A stretch of DNA of 64,000 nt, from NCBI GenBank assembly GCA_050258555.1, contig JBLMZA010000094.1, forward strand, positions 45,003-109,002, read 5' to 3'. This DNA is from CAISDA01 sp050258555. Its GTDB lineage: Bacteria; Bacteroidota; Ignavibacteria; UBA10030; UBA8401. The notes under the pieces are model-generated. The model worked only from the letters and a program-made list of their open reading frames with translations. It was not told the DNA's origin and did no database searches. The position numbers and the translations under genes are program-made. Positions 1 to 8,502 of the stretch are shown here, piece after piece (positions within the stretch are counted from its first letter, which is position 1; every line of letters begins with the position of its first letter).

Positions 1-341
1 TTGTCGTAGATGCCGCCCGAGCCGGCCACCACCAGAAGCGTGATCGAGCGAAGGGCGCGGTAGGACTTCCAGAGAAAGGCGATTTCCGCGGGCGCGGCTT
101 CGAGCGCTTTGCGGAATCGCGAGCGGCCGGATTTCGACGAGCCCGTGCGGCGGATCGGGATCGCTTCGATGCCGTGGCGCTTCATTGTCTCGTCGGGATT
201 GAGCGAAATGCCGAGAAGCTTCGCTTCGGGCATGCGGCGACGGATCTCGCGAGCCAGGAGCGAGACGACCGCTTCATCGCCCAGATTGCCTGCGCCGTAA
301 TACCCGAAGAGCGCGATTGTCTGTGGAAGAGCCTGCTTCAT
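1..341 (-). CDS. Polysaccharide pyruvyl transferase family protein (CsaB/WcaK-like), N-terminal part only
   Basis: The ATG at 341 opens a frame that runs off the left edge, so only about 113 N-terminal residues are visible. Residues 10-25 read as the family's signature glycine-rich motif (FGYYGAGNLGDEAV), which in CsaB/WcaK-type proteins opens a GT-B-like fold. These enzymes transfer pyruvate from PEP to a hydroxyl pair on a cell-surface sugar, forming a ketal. The start overlaps the stop of the upstream aminotransferase gene by 4 bases (ATGA), so the two are probably translationally coupled as part of the leftward polysaccharide operon. The C-terminal half is outside the window, so the exact subfamily and acceptor cannot be judged. 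Confidence 0.75.
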   Translation of the reverse strand, partial: MKQALPQTIALFGYYGAGNLGDEAVVSLLAREIRRRMPEAKLLGISLNPDETMKRHGIEAIPIRRTGSSKSGRSRFRKALEAAPAEIAFLWKSYRALRSITLLVVAGSGGIYD

Positions 342-1687
342 CGCTGTCCGATGCCTGCTTCGTGTGATGCCGGGTGTGTGTTGTATGTCCGGAAGACCGG
401 CTGAACCGGGCGTCCGATGAGATAGCCGTCAATGCCTTGCTCGAGCGCGCGTGCATAGATCTCCAGACTCTCATCGATCGCCTCGATCGTGCGGTCGATG
501 TCGTCCTCGGTATGGGAATAACTCACCACAAGCGAAGGGGCGATGATGCCGCGCTTCAGAAGCTCCTGCAAAAAGAGCGTGCGGAAGGGCTGCGACGGCT
601 TCTTTTCCCCGTCGCGCGTGCCGAAGACGAGGCAGGCCGGCCTGCCGAGCACCGAGACGTAGTCTGTGAGCCCGTAGGCGCGGATGGCCGCTTCGAAGCC
701 GCGTTTGAGGCGCTCGCCGCGGATGCAGAGCGTTTCGATCACGGGCTCACGCTTGTAAATATTCATGACGGCGATGCCGGCGGCCAAGGCGTGATTTTCG
801 GCGCCGTGCGTGGTCGAATTCAAAAAGACGCGCGGCCGTGCGGTCTGCGTCAGTCCGCCGAGCTCCATGATCTCGCGCTTTCCTGCAAGCGCTGAAAGCG
901 AGAAGCCGTTCGAGAGCGCCTTGCCGAATGTCGAGAGATCCGGATCGAGTCCGTACATCGTCTGCGCCCCGTTCAGGTGCCAGCGGAAGCCCGTGATCAT
1001 CTCGTCCAGAATGAAGAGCGCGCCTTCCTGGCGGCAGAGCGCCTGAAGCTCCTGGAGGAAATTGTTCAGGGGCGGCCGTTCCTTTTCCGCTTCAAGAATG
1101 ACGCAGGCGATCTTTTTCGGATGCTTGGCAAACATCATCCGCGCGCTTTCGATGTCGTTGTAGCGGAATTTCAGCGTGAGGCATTTGACCGATTCCGGGA
1201 TGCCCGCATCCATCGCCGTGGTGCCCATGAACCAGTCGTCGACCGAAAAGAAGGGCTGATCGCCGCAGACGGCCACCAGGTCGCGTCCGGTCCAGGCCCG
1301 TGCGAGCTTCACGGCGCCATTGTTGGCATCGGAGCCGTTCTTGGCGAATTTCACCATCTCGGCCCCGGGGATGAGCGAGAGGAATTCTTCGGCCGCCTCG
1401 AGTTCGATCACGCCCGGCCGCGCATAGTTGGAGCCCTTGAGCATCTGGGCTACGGCCGCTTCGATGACCGGCTGATAGGCATGCCCGAGCGTGACGGCGC
1501 GAAGTCCCATGCCGTATTCGATGAATTCATTTCCGTCGGCATCCCAGACATGGCACCCTTTCCCGTGCGTGATATAGGGCGGCATGAATTCCGGATACTG
1601 GTCGTCTCCCTTGGCGTAGGTGTGCGAACCGCCCGGGATGAGCTCGTGGAATTTCTTCTGCAGCTGAAGCGATCGTTCGAATGTCAT
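338..1687 (-). CDS. Class III PLP-dependent aminotransferase, glutamate-1-semialdehyde aminomutase-like
   Basis: This 449-residue protein has the layout of class III (GSAM/ornithine-type) aminotransferases. It has the PGGSHTYAKG N-terminal segment (residues 18-27), a phosphate/cofactor region NGSDANN at 117-123, the cofactor aspartate in LDEMITGF (D228), and a likely Schiff-base lysine in FGKALSNG (K256). Its place directly after the cytidylyltransferase gene, with a 4-base ATGA overlap, argues for amino-sugar formation on a CDP-linked keto-sugar rather than haem synthesis. True HemL would be expected to sit apart from surface-sugar genes. The operon lacks an RfbH-like 3-dehydratase, so this enzyme may act on a different carbon than in the classic dideoxyhexose pathway. 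That is inference. Confidence 0.82.
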   Translation of the reverse strand: MTFERSLQLQKKFHELIPGGSHTYAKGDDQYPEFMPPYITHGKGCHVWDADGNEFIEYGMGLRAVTLGHAYQPVIEAAVAQMLKGSNYARPGVIELEAAEEFLSLIPGAEMVKFAKNGSDANNGAVKLARAWTGRDLVAVCGDQPFFSVDDWFMGTTAMDAGIPESVKCLTLKFRYNDIESARMMFAKHPKKIACVILEAEKERPPLNNFLQELQALCRQEGALFILDEMITGFRWHLNGAQTMYGLDPDLSTFGKALSNGFSLSALAGKREIMELGGLTQTARPRVFLNSTTHGAENHALAAGIAVMNIYKREPVIETLCIRGERLKRGFEAAIRAYGLTDYVSVLGRPACLVFGTRDGEKKPSQPFRTLFLQELLKRGIIAPSLVVSYSHTEDDIDRTIEAIDESLEIYARALEQGIDGYLIGRPVQPVFRTYNTHPASHEAGIGQR

Positions 1688-2499
1688 ATATGCTCCGCAA
1701 GAATGTGTTTCGGCGCGCGGCCGTTGGAATGCTTCCAGACTTCCCAGGGCGCGTTGCCCTGGCTGTCCATATCCGAAAGTTCCTGCTGCTCCTTGAACGT
1801 GTCCATGGCCCAGTACCGGTCGTAGCGGTAGCCCATGAGCTGGTTTTCGGCGATGAGGCGCCGGAAGGGCTCGATCACGAGCTCCTCGCCCGGACGCATA
1901 TAGTCGAAGATCTGTTTGCGGAAGACGAAGAAGCCGCCGTTGACGACGATGCCCGCATCGCGCACGTACTGGATATCGGTGACGCGGTTTTCGCCGTCGA
2001 ATTTGACCACATGAAAGCTCTGCGAGGGCACGGGACAGATCATCGAGGCGATCTTGCCGCTTTCTGTGAAGGCGTCGATCATCTCGGGAAGCTTCATGTC
2101 GGTCAATCCGTCCGAGTAATTGGCAAGGAACATTTCTTCGCCTTCAAGCAGGTGGCGCACCTTCATCAGGCGTTCTCCGATATTCGAGTGCAGCCCGGTG
2201 TCGACAAACGTGATCTTCCAGTCGTCGATGTCGCTTTTGAGAAGCTGGAGATCCTTGCCGCCTCTGGAGTAGACGAAATCGTTCGATGTGTACTCGTTGT
2301 AGTTGAGGAAATAATTCTTGATCATATCCGCCTTGTAGCCCAGGCAGAGAATGAAATCCTTGTGCCCGAAGTGGGCATAGTATTTCATGACATGCCACAG
2401 GATGGGCCTGTAGCCGATGTTGACCAGGGGCTTCGGAATGTGTTCGGAATATTCCCTGAGCCTGGTTCCCATGCCTCCGCAGAAAATGACGACCTTCAT
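1684..2499 (-). CDS. rfbF: Glucose-1-phosphate cytidylyltransferase
   Basis: The protein makes CDP-glucose from CTP and glucose-1-phosphate, the entry step to CDP-linked deoxysugars. It is 271 residues long, close to known RfbF/DdhA enzymes. The nucleotide-binding signature GGMGTRLREYSEHIPKPL lies at residues 8-25. The stretch FLANYSDGLTD and the C-terminal WAMDTFKE segment are typical of this subfamily and separate it from RmlA/GalU. A Shine-Dalgarno GGGAG lies 9 bases before the ATG. Its partner dehydratase RfbG is two genes upstream in the same operon, which makes the assignment firm. Confidence 0.93.
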   Translation of the reverse strand: MKVVIFCGGMGTRLREYSEHIPKPLVNIGYRPILWHVMKYYAHFGHKDFILCLGYKADMIKNYFLNYNEYTSNDFVYSRGGKDLQLLKSDIDDWKITFVDTGLHSNIGERLMKVRHLLEGEEMFLANYSDGLTDMKLPEMIDAFTESGKIASMICPVPSQSFHVVKFDGENRVTDIQYVRDAGIVVNGGFFVFRKQIFDYMRPGEELVIEPFRRLIAENQLMGYRYDRYWAMDTFKEQQELSDMDSQGNAPWEVWKHSNGRAPKHILAEHI

Positions 2500-2518
2500 G
2501 GCGTGTGTCTCCCTTCTC

Positions 2519-3793
2519 TCAAAGTGTCTGCTGTTCGTTCCACAGTTGGTCGATGAGACGGCCCGAGGGGAGCGTCACATCCGAAAATGTAATCGGCGTA
2601 TCTTTGCTGATTCTGTGCCGCGTGCGGCATCCTTCCGAAAGCCCCATGGGAAGAAGCCCTTCGCCGCGCGCCGGGCCGGCATTCTCGATCACGCCGTATG
2701 TGCAAAAGCCTCCGACGCCGTCCAGGAAATCGCCCTCGTTCAGATCCTTCTTCGCCACCGTGACGACTTCCGTGACGGGCGCGCCCAGGGGCGATGTGGT
2801 CGCATCGGCAAAGAGCGCCGCGCGCGCCACCGAGCCCGCCAGCTGGATGTGGGGCAGATGGTACGGCGTATAGAACACATAGAAGGGGCCGCTGCCCATC
2901 TTCAGATAGGCAAGATGCTTCTGCTTGACCGGGTGCGGCTCATGCACGATGACGAAGGCGCCCGTGTGCGGCTCTGCCCCGAGCGCATAGTCGACAAGCC
3001 CGTGCGCAAGCAGCTGTTCGGAGGGAAGGAGCGAGGCGATTTCGCGCACGTGCGTGCAGCGCGGGCCGTACATGCCGCGCTTTCCGACGGCGAAGCCCGT
3101 GGCATTCGAAAGGATCGCGGCTTCCATGGCGAGCTTGGTGCCGTCGGCGAAGCTGGTGACGATCGCGGAATTCTGCCCGTACTGGTCGGCAAAGGCCTGC
3201 TGCGTGGTCGGCGTGCGGTACGGATCGATCATGCCTTTGAGATTGCCGGCGCCCACAGGATTGAGGCCGAGCGAGCGCACATAGCGCAGAAGGTTCATGG
3301 CCACGCCGGGCTCGTCTCCGTCCACATTCGTCACGACGACGCCGGCCTTGTCCGCATGGAATTTCAGAATGGGGCCGAGCGTCGAATCCAGTTCGGCGTT
3401 GATCAAGACGACATGCTTGCCGTGCCTGATCGCATCCATCGCCGTGCGGGCTCCGTATTCGAGCGAGCCCGTGGCTTCGATGATCACATCGATCTCCTCC
3501 GACCGGCACAAGAGCGCCGGATCGTCCGTGACGGCGGCGCGGCCGCGCCGGACGGCTTCATCGAGCTGCAGGACGGAGCAGACATTCTGGATATCGGTGA
3601 TGCCGTTTTCCTCGAACGCCCGGCGGGCCTTTTCGATTGTCCGGTTGGCAATTGCGCCCAGGCGCATGCCCGGAAGCGGCGTGAGCATCTGCAGCGCGAT
3701 CATGCGTCCCATGACGCCCGAGCCCGAGAGTCCGATTCTGATCGGGCGGCGGGATGCTTCGCGCTCTTCCAATTTTTTGTCGACAATCACCAT
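2519..3793 (-). CDS. NAD(P)-dependent oxidoreductase with C-terminal SAF domain (homoserine-dehydrogenase-like)
   Basis: This 424-residue protein has an N-terminal Rossmann fold (IGLSGSGVMGR, about residues 20-30). A homoserine-dehydrogenase-like middle part includes NVDGDEPGVAMNLLRY, and the C-terminal section resembles SAF domains. It belongs with the predicted homoserine dehydrogenases carrying a SAF domain (COG4091 type), which lack the ACT region of the true threonine-pathway enzyme. It lies between the rfbC-like epimerase and rfbF genes, so it most likely oxidises, reduces or rearranges a CDP-sugar or a sugar-chain precursor. The substrate is unknown. AGGAGA sits a few bases before the ATG. 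Homoserine metabolism cannot be excluded, but nothing around it suggests it. Confidence 0.75.
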   Translation of the reverse strand: MVIVDKKLEEREASRRPIRIGLSGSGVMGRMIALQMLTPLPGMRLGAIANRTIEKARRAFEENGITDIQNVCSVLQLDEAVRRGRAAVTDDPALLCRSEEIDVIIEATGSLEYGARTAMDAIRHGKHVVLINAELDSTLGPILKFHADKAGVVVTNVDGDEPGVAMNLLRYVRSLGLNPVGAGNLKGMIDPYRTPTTQQAFADQYGQNSAIVTSFADGTKLAMEAAILSNATGFAVGKRGMYGPRCTHVREIASLLPSEQLLAHGLVDYALGAEPHTGAFVIVHEPHPVKQKHLAYLKMGSGPFYVFYTPYHLPHIQLAGSVARAALFADATTSPLGAPVTEVVTVAKKDLNEGDFLDGVGGFCTYGVIENAGPARGEGLLPMGLSEGCRTRHRISKDTPITFSDVTLPSGRLIDQLWNEQQTL

Positions 3794-3799
3794 TGTCTC

Positions 3800-4354
3800 C
3801 TATATCCTTTCTTTCGTCATGGTAAGCGGTGTGTACAAGGGCCAGGAGCTGTCCGCTTCGGAGATCACCGAGACCGGCAGCGGCCACTCGATAGAGAATG
3901 CCGGATCATCGAAGCGCACGCCCGAGGCATAGAGCGGCGCATACATCTGCGAGACCTGATAGGTCAGTTCCGCATGGTCCGTCAGGGACTGAAAGCCGTG
4001 CGCGAATCCTTCGGGCACATAGAGCGCGCGGTGATTGTCTTCGCTCAAATGCTCTGCGACCCACTGCATGTATGTGGGCGATTCCGGCCGGAGATCGATC
4101 ATGACATCGAGAATTTCTCCGCGCGTGCAGCGCACGAGCTTCGCTTCCTCGTACGGGGCGGTTTGAAAATGCATGCCGCGCACGGTGCCTTTTTTGTGAT
4201 TGAGCGACACATTCGACTGCCGCACGCAGGGATTGAGTCCGTGCGAGGTGAATTCATCGGCGCAGAAGGACCGGGCAAAGAATCCGCGTTCATCCGCATG
4301 CGGCGCTAGTTCGATCAGATAGGCGCCTGTGAGGCGCGTTTCATGGAAGATCAT
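3800..4354 (-). CDS. dTDP-4-dehydrorhamnose 3,5-epimerase-like cupin (RfbC/RmlC family)
   Basis: The 184-residue length and motifs match RmlC-type epimerases, which invert C3 and/or C5 of NDP-4-keto-6-deoxysugars. GTVRGMHFQ contains the catalytic-base histidine (H62), and YVPEGFAHGFQ is the conserved cupin strand. There is no dTDP-rhamnose gene set (RmlA, RmlB, RmlD) in the window. It directly follows the CDP-glucose 4,6-dehydratase gene with a 4-base overlap, so its substrate is probably CDP-4-keto-6-deoxyglucose rather than the dTDP sugar. The family is certain; the nucleotide specificity is inferred from context. Confidence 0.88.
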   Translation of the reverse strand: MIFHETRLTGAYLIELAPHADERGFFARSFCADEFTSHGLNPCVRQSNVSLNHKKGTVRGMHFQTAPYEEAKLVRCTRGEILDVMIDLRPESPTYMQWVAEHLSEDNHRALYVPEGFAHGFQSLTDHAELTYQVSQMYAPLYASGVRFDDPAFSIEWPLPVSVISEADSSWPLYTPLTMTKERI

Positions 4355-5424
4355 GGATGCTCCAATAGTTCGTAGCGCGTGATGTGCAGCTCGGTCAGAT
4401 CGCGCACATCATGCTTGTGATAATAGGCTTTGTACCACTCGACGACGAATTCCAATGTCTGCGCCAGGCGCATGCGCGGCTTCCAGTCCAGGTGCGTTCT
4501 TGCCTTCGATGAATCAAGCCGGAGCATGCCGGCTTCGTGCACGCGTTGGGCCTCCGCCGCCTCGAGCCTCCAGGAAGCGTCATCGCCCCAGAAGCGCGTG
4601 AGCGTGTCGGCGATCCAGGAGACCGGCCTGGCATCATCGTCTGCCGGGCCGAAATTCCATGCCTGCGAAAAGCGCGCAGGCTCGTGATAGAGACGTTCGG
4701 CCAATGTCAGGTAGCCCCTGAGCGGTTCGAGCACGAACTGCCAGGGCCGCACCGCATGCGGATTGCGGATGACGACCGCCCGGCGTTCCATGAAGCCGCG
4801 CATGATGTCGGGCACGAGCTGGTGCGTGGTCCAGTCGCCGCCTCCGAGCACATTGCCCGCTCTGGCCGTGGCGATGCCGATGCCGCCGGCGCGCGTGGAA
4901 AAGAAGGACTGACGGTAGGCCGATGTGACGAGTTCCGAGCAGGCCTTCGAGTTCGAATAGGGATCGTAGCCGCCGAGCGCATCGGTTTCCCGGTAGGCCC
5001 ATTCCCATTCCCTGTTCTCGTAGCACTTGTCTGTGGTGACGTTGACCACGGCGCGCACGCTGTCTGTCCGGCGCACGGCTTCAAAGAGATTGACCGTGCC
5101 CATGACGTTCGTCTCGTAGGTCTCGAACGGAGCGTCGTAGCCTGTGCGCACGACGGTCTGCGCCGCCATATGGATGATGATCTCGGGCCGGGCCTCGCGC
5201 ACGGCGCGAAGGAAGGCTTCGCCGTCGCGCACGTCTCCATGGAGCGAGCGCACGGCATCTTCCGCATGAGCCAGATGAAAAAGGCTGGGCGATGTCGGCG
5301 CCTCGAGCGCAAAGCCCGTCACATCGGCGCCGAGCCTGGAAAGCCAGAGGCAGAGCCAGCTGCCCTTGAATCCGGTGTGCCCCGTCACGAGCACGCGCTT
5401 CGATTTCCAGAAATCTGCATTCAT
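4351..5424 (-). CDS. rfbG: CDP-glucose 4,6-dehydratase
   Basis: This 357-residue extended short-chain dehydrogenase converts CDP-glucose to CDP-4-keto-6-deoxyglucose. The N-terminal NAD motif is VLVTGHTGFKGSW (residues 11-23); the TGFKGSW form is characteristic of RfbG/DdhB. The catalytic region TTDKCYEN starts near residue 130, and the YxxxK pair is Y156 and K160. RfbF, which makes its substrate, is encoded three genes downstream. It overlaps both neighbours by 4 bases, so it is embedded in the leftward operon. This is one of the firmest calls in the cluster and sets the chemistry of the cassette. Confidence 0.93.
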   Translation of the reverse strand: MNADFWKSKRVLVTGHTGFKGSWLCLWLSRLGADVTGFALEAPTSPSLFHLAHAEDAVRSLHGDVRDGEAFLRAVREARPEIIIHMAAQTVVRTGYDAPFETYETNVMGTVNLFEAVRRTDSVRAVVNVTTDKCYENREWEWAYRETDALGGYDPYSNSKACSELVTSAYRQSFFSTRAGGIGIATARAGNVLGGGDWTTHQLVPDIMRGFMERRAVVIRNPHAVRPWQFVLEPLRGYLTLAERLYHEPARFSQAWNFGPADDDARPVSWIADTLTRFWGDDASWRLEAAEAQRVHEAGMLRLDSSKARTHLDWKPRMRLAQTLEFVVEWYKAYYHKHDVRDLTELHITRYELLEHP

Positions 5425-6353
5425 GGTTTTTCAATGAGTGTGAGAGGCCGCGGCGCGCGAACGACTTCGCCTTTGACGATCATGCCGAGCACATCGATGA
5501 TGTTCCATGCAAAGCTCTTCCAGTACCAGCTGCACCAGCGAACGACGAGTCCGTAGCAGGCCATGCGTTCCTTCAGGGGAAGGGGGAACATGCCCACGGT
5601 CCGGAAAAATTCGGCGGCCATGCGCCAGCGCGGAAAGACGATCGATCCCTGCTTCGAGGGATCGAGGAAATAAATGTATCCTCTGTATGTCCGGAACTGA
5701 TAATGCCCGCGGCTCTTGTGATCGCGATTGTAATACAGCGGCTCCGGAATCCGGTGGATTCTGCCGAGCATGCCCAGACGCGCCAGAAGCACGCCGTCGG
5801 CGTGTCCGTAGACGGGCAGCAATGGCTTCGGCATCCGGTCCAGGGCCGATTTGCGTATGACGGCGAACAGATCGTAGCACTTCGTGTTGTTCAAGAGCGC
5901 ATAGAAACGCTTGCGCGGGCTTGAAGAATCGGCGTCGATATCCTCATGGCTTTCGCCGGTGACCGTGCCTTCTTCATCGATAATGAGGAAGCGCGACGAG
6001 CAGGCGACCGTGTCCTGATCGCGCTCGAGCACGTCGACGCAGCGCTCGATGAACGAAGGGTCGTAGAGATCGTCGTGCGGCGAAAACTTGAAATAGGTGC
6101 CGAGTGCAAGCTCATACACGCGGTTGAAGTTCTTCAACAGCCCCTGGTTCGTCTCGAACCGGTAATAGCGGATGCGGCTGTCGAGCGCGCCATGGCGCTC
6201 GCAGATTTCGCGCGTGCGGTCCGTCGAGCCGTTGTCGGAAATGACGATCTCAAGATCGCCGTATGTCTGCGTGCGCGCGCACGTGAGCGCCTCTTCCAGA
6301 TAGGCCTCTCCGTTGTAGACCGGTATGCCGATTGTGACCATGGGTGTCTTCAT
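5421..6353 (-). CDS. Glycosyltransferase family 2
   Basis: This is a GT-A fold transferase of 310 residues. It opens with VTIGIPVYNGEAYLEEAL, followed by VISDNGSTD at residues 37-44 (nucleotide-sugar binding) and a metal-binding acidic pair in SPHDDLYDP (D94-D95). No clear transmembrane segments are seen, so it is probably cytoplasmic and works at the inner face of the membrane on a lipid-linked glycan. The sugar it adds cannot be told from sequence. It overlaps the genes on both sides by 4 bases, so expression is likely coupled to the deoxysugar cassette just downstream. Confidence 0.88.
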   Translation of the reverse strand: MKTPMVTIGIPVYNGEAYLEEALTCARTQTYGDLEIVISDNGSTDRTREICERHGALDSRIRYYRFETNQGLLKNFNRVYELALGTYFKFSPHDDLYDPSFIERCVDVLERDQDTVACSSRFLIIDEEGTVTGESHEDIDADSSSPRKRFYALLNNTKCYDLFAVIRKSALDRMPKPLLPVYGHADGVLLARLGMLGRIHRIPEPLYYNRDHKSRGHYQFRTYRGYIYFLDPSKQGSIVFPRWRMAAEFFRTVGMFPLPLKERMACYGLVVRWCSWYWKSFAWNIIDVLGMIVKGEVVRAPRPLTLIEKP

Positions 6354-7480
6354 CGCGTGTGCCTTCCATTCTGTCCGTCAGCGGCCTGTTTCAGGTATTT
6401 GATCGTCCGTTCGATATTCGGGCGGAGGCTGAAGCGTTCTTCCACGATCTTTCGGCCCCTGAGACCGAACTCGCGCCGCATCATGCAGTTGTCTGTGAGC
6501 TCGAAGAGTCTTCCTGCGAACGCCGCTTCGTCATCCACCGGAATGATGAAGCCCGAAGCTCCGTGCTCGACGATCTCGCGCATCGCGCCCACATCGGTCG
6601 TGATCACCGGCAGCTGCATGGCCATCGCCTCCAGATTCACCCACGAGTGGAAGTCGGCGCGCGTCGGCAGCACGAAGATATCGGCGTCATGATAGAGCGC
6701 GATCATCTCGGGGCTGTTGGGCGCGATATCATGGTGGACCGTGACATTGGGCGGCAATTCCGTGAGCGCCGTTTGCGTCACGATGTCGAACCGGCACTGG
6801 GCGAACTGCGGTCGCTGTGCCGCACGCAGCACGAGATCTCCGCCTTTGCGCAAAAAATGTCCGCCCACAAAGAGGATCCGCAACGGGCGCGAAGCGTTCA
6901 CCGGTCGGAGGCCGTTGTTCCAGAATTCGAGATTGATGCCCGGAGGCACGACCTCGATGCGCGTTTCGCTGATGCCGTAATCCCGGATGAGCGATTGCTT
7001 CACCCAATCGGAAAAGGGAAGGATGAAGCTGGCATCGTTGAAGACCGCGCGCGTGAGCAGCTTCTTTGCCTGGCGGATGAACGGGTATGCCCGGTTGAGC
7101 TTCTTTTCATACCAGCGCGCGTAACGGTCATGCAGCACGGGCGTGGCATCGGTCGTGATCACCATCGGCACGCGCTTCCGGAATCCGAAGAGCCAGAGGG
7201 GCAGCATCTGGTGATGGAAGAGCGCCGCATCGAAGCGCATGCCCGAGCGCTCGAGGGCCTGCACACGCCGGCGCGTGACGACTCCGCCTTTGACGCTCCA
7301 GTTGAGCGACAGGGGCCAGAACCGGGCATACCACTCTTTCGGTTCCCACTCGATGGGCAGCCACACGGCATCGATCTCCTCCATCGATGAGACGATATCG
7401 TAGAGGTTCTTGTAGTATGTCGCGTTGCCGCTGAACATGGCTACAGAAAATAACAACCGGTATTTTTTCGTCTCCGACAT
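6350..7480 (-). CDS. Glycosyltransferase family 4
   Basis: A 376-residue GT-B transferase. The C-terminal half carries ILFVGGHFLRKGGDLVL, then PTRADFHSWVNLEAMAMQLPVITTD, which holds the donor-binding E-x7-E type region of GT4 enzymes. A further DVGAMREIVEHGASGFIIP segment is typical of the family. The N-terminal acceptor domain is not diagnostic. It probably adds one residue of the repeat unit on the cytoplasmic side. The start ATG at 7480 has a G-run about 11 bases upstream. A 41-base gap separates it from the preceding gene, while its 3' end overlaps the next gene by 4 bases. Confidence 0.88.
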   Translation of the reverse strand: MSETKKYRLLFSVAMFSGNATYYKNLYDIVSSMEEIDAVWLPIEWEPKEWYARFWPLSLNWSVKGGVVTRRRVQALERSGMRFDAALFHHQMLPLWLFGFRKRVPMVITTDATPVLHDRYARWYEKKLNRAYPFIRQAKKLLTRAVFNDASFILPFSDWVKQSLIRDYGISETRIEVVPPGINLEFWNNGLRPVNASRPLRILFVGGHFLRKGGDLVLRAAQRPQFAQCRFDIVTQTALTELPPNVTVHHDIAPNSPEMIALYHDADIFVLPTRADFHSWVNLEAMAMQLPVITTDVGAMREIVEHGASGFIIPVDDEAAFAGRLFELTDNCMMRREFGLRGRKIVEERFSLRPNIERTIKYLKQAADGQNGRHTR

Positions 7481-7522
7481 GGATTTGTTGTCCCCCTATA
7501 GTGCTGCTTTGAACATTCGGCA

Positions 7523-8449
7523 TCAGCGCTGAGCGCGCACTTCCAGTGCTTCGCGCGCGGCGATGCCGTGCCGCTCCAGAAGCGAAAGCGTCGTATCCAT
7601 CACCTGCTCGAAGCCGATGCAGGTCACGGCCTCTTCTTCGAACCCTTTGCCGAAGAAATACCGCTCGAGCTTCGGCGAGACGATCTTTGTGAGCAGTCCG
7701 TAATCGAAAATTTCCCAGGGACTCGTGCACGGGAAAATCGCCAGACAGGGCTTCGAGAGCCCGAGCGCCAGGTGCATCGGCAGGCTGTCGGGCGCGATCA
7801 CGAACCGGTGATTGCGGATATCGGCCAGGTGCTCGATGAGCGTGGGACGCACCGGAAGCACATTCACTTTGTAGGAGCCTGAAAGCTCGTCCACAAGCGC
7901 CTGCATGGCATACCAGTTTTTCATGGGCCAGCGTTTGCCGGCCGTGAGCGCCACGGCGATGTCGCCTTCGAGCGCCGACGGCGGAATCTCATCGGGCATC
8001 ACATAGGGCTCGCCCTGAAACGTGAGGCCGAGTCCCTCGAAGATGATCTCCTGATAGGAGCGGTGGTTGGCGTACTTCAGCCGGTTGGCCTCCTGGATTC
8101 CATAGCGGCTGATGAGCCCCATATCGAACCAGCCGGAGGCGCTGTCGGTATAGTGAAGCCTTCCGTCTTGATCGGGATAGGCGCCGAAGATCGCATCGTA
8201 GCGGATATGCGCCATTGCGCGCACGAGATAGTCCGCATCGTCCTCGAGAGAAATGACAAGATCGTAGCGGCGGGCACCGAGCGCTTCTGGCTCCTCATAG
8301 ATCGAACGGAGGCGGGACTCGGGAAGCAGCATCCGGTTTTCTTTCGAAACGAGCCAGTCGATTTCCCACCCGGAAAAAGGATGGAGGAGCGTCGTGGTGC
8401 GCACGACGTCTCCGGCGGCGCCGCATTTGATGATCAGTACTTGGTTCAT
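7523..8449 (-). CDS. Glycosyltransferase family 9 (heptosyltransferase-like)
   Basis: This 308-residue protein resembles ADP-heptose:LPS heptosyltransferases. It opens with VLIIKCGAAGDVVRTTTLL, contains ALTAGKRWPMKNWY, and near the C-terminus has APDSLPMHLALGLSKPCLAIF, which matches the GT9 donor-site block. An in-frame TTG lies 15 bases upstream, but the ATG at 8449 places the beta-strand directly at the N-terminus and is preferred. Its presence suggests that the glycan may be LPS-linked or that the enzyme was recruited to capsule synthesis. The donor sugar is not known. Confidence 0.85.
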   Translation of the reverse strand: MNQVLIIKCGAAGDVVRTTTLLHPFSGWEIDWLVSKENRMLLPESRLRSIYEEPEALGARRYDLVISLEDDADYLVRAMAHIRYDAIFGAYPDQDGRLHYTDSASGWFDMGLISRYGIQEANRLKYANHRSYQEIIFEGLGLTFQGEPYVMPDEIPPSALEGDIAVALTAGKRWPMKNWYAMQALVDELSGSYKVNVLPVRPTLIEHLADIRNHRFVIAPDSLPMHLALGLSKPCLAIFPCTSPWEIFDYGLLTKIVSPKLERYFFGKGFEEEAVTCIGFEQVMDTTLSLLERHGIAAREALEVRAQR

Positions 8450-8502
8450 AGTCTGTCTGCTCAATCTGTGTGTAGTGATGGATGAATGTGTGTGTGTGAC
8501 TG

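Noticed and set aside
338..1687. Calling the aminotransferase HemL (glutamate-1-semialdehyde aminomutase)
   Set aside because: The general fold matches, but the active-site segment and the deoxysugar operon context favour a sugar aminotransferase.
2417..4309. 630-codon rightward open frame opposite the SAF oxidoreductase and RfbC-like genes
   Set aside because: It crosses two real genes on the other strand and has low-complexity Arg-rich content.
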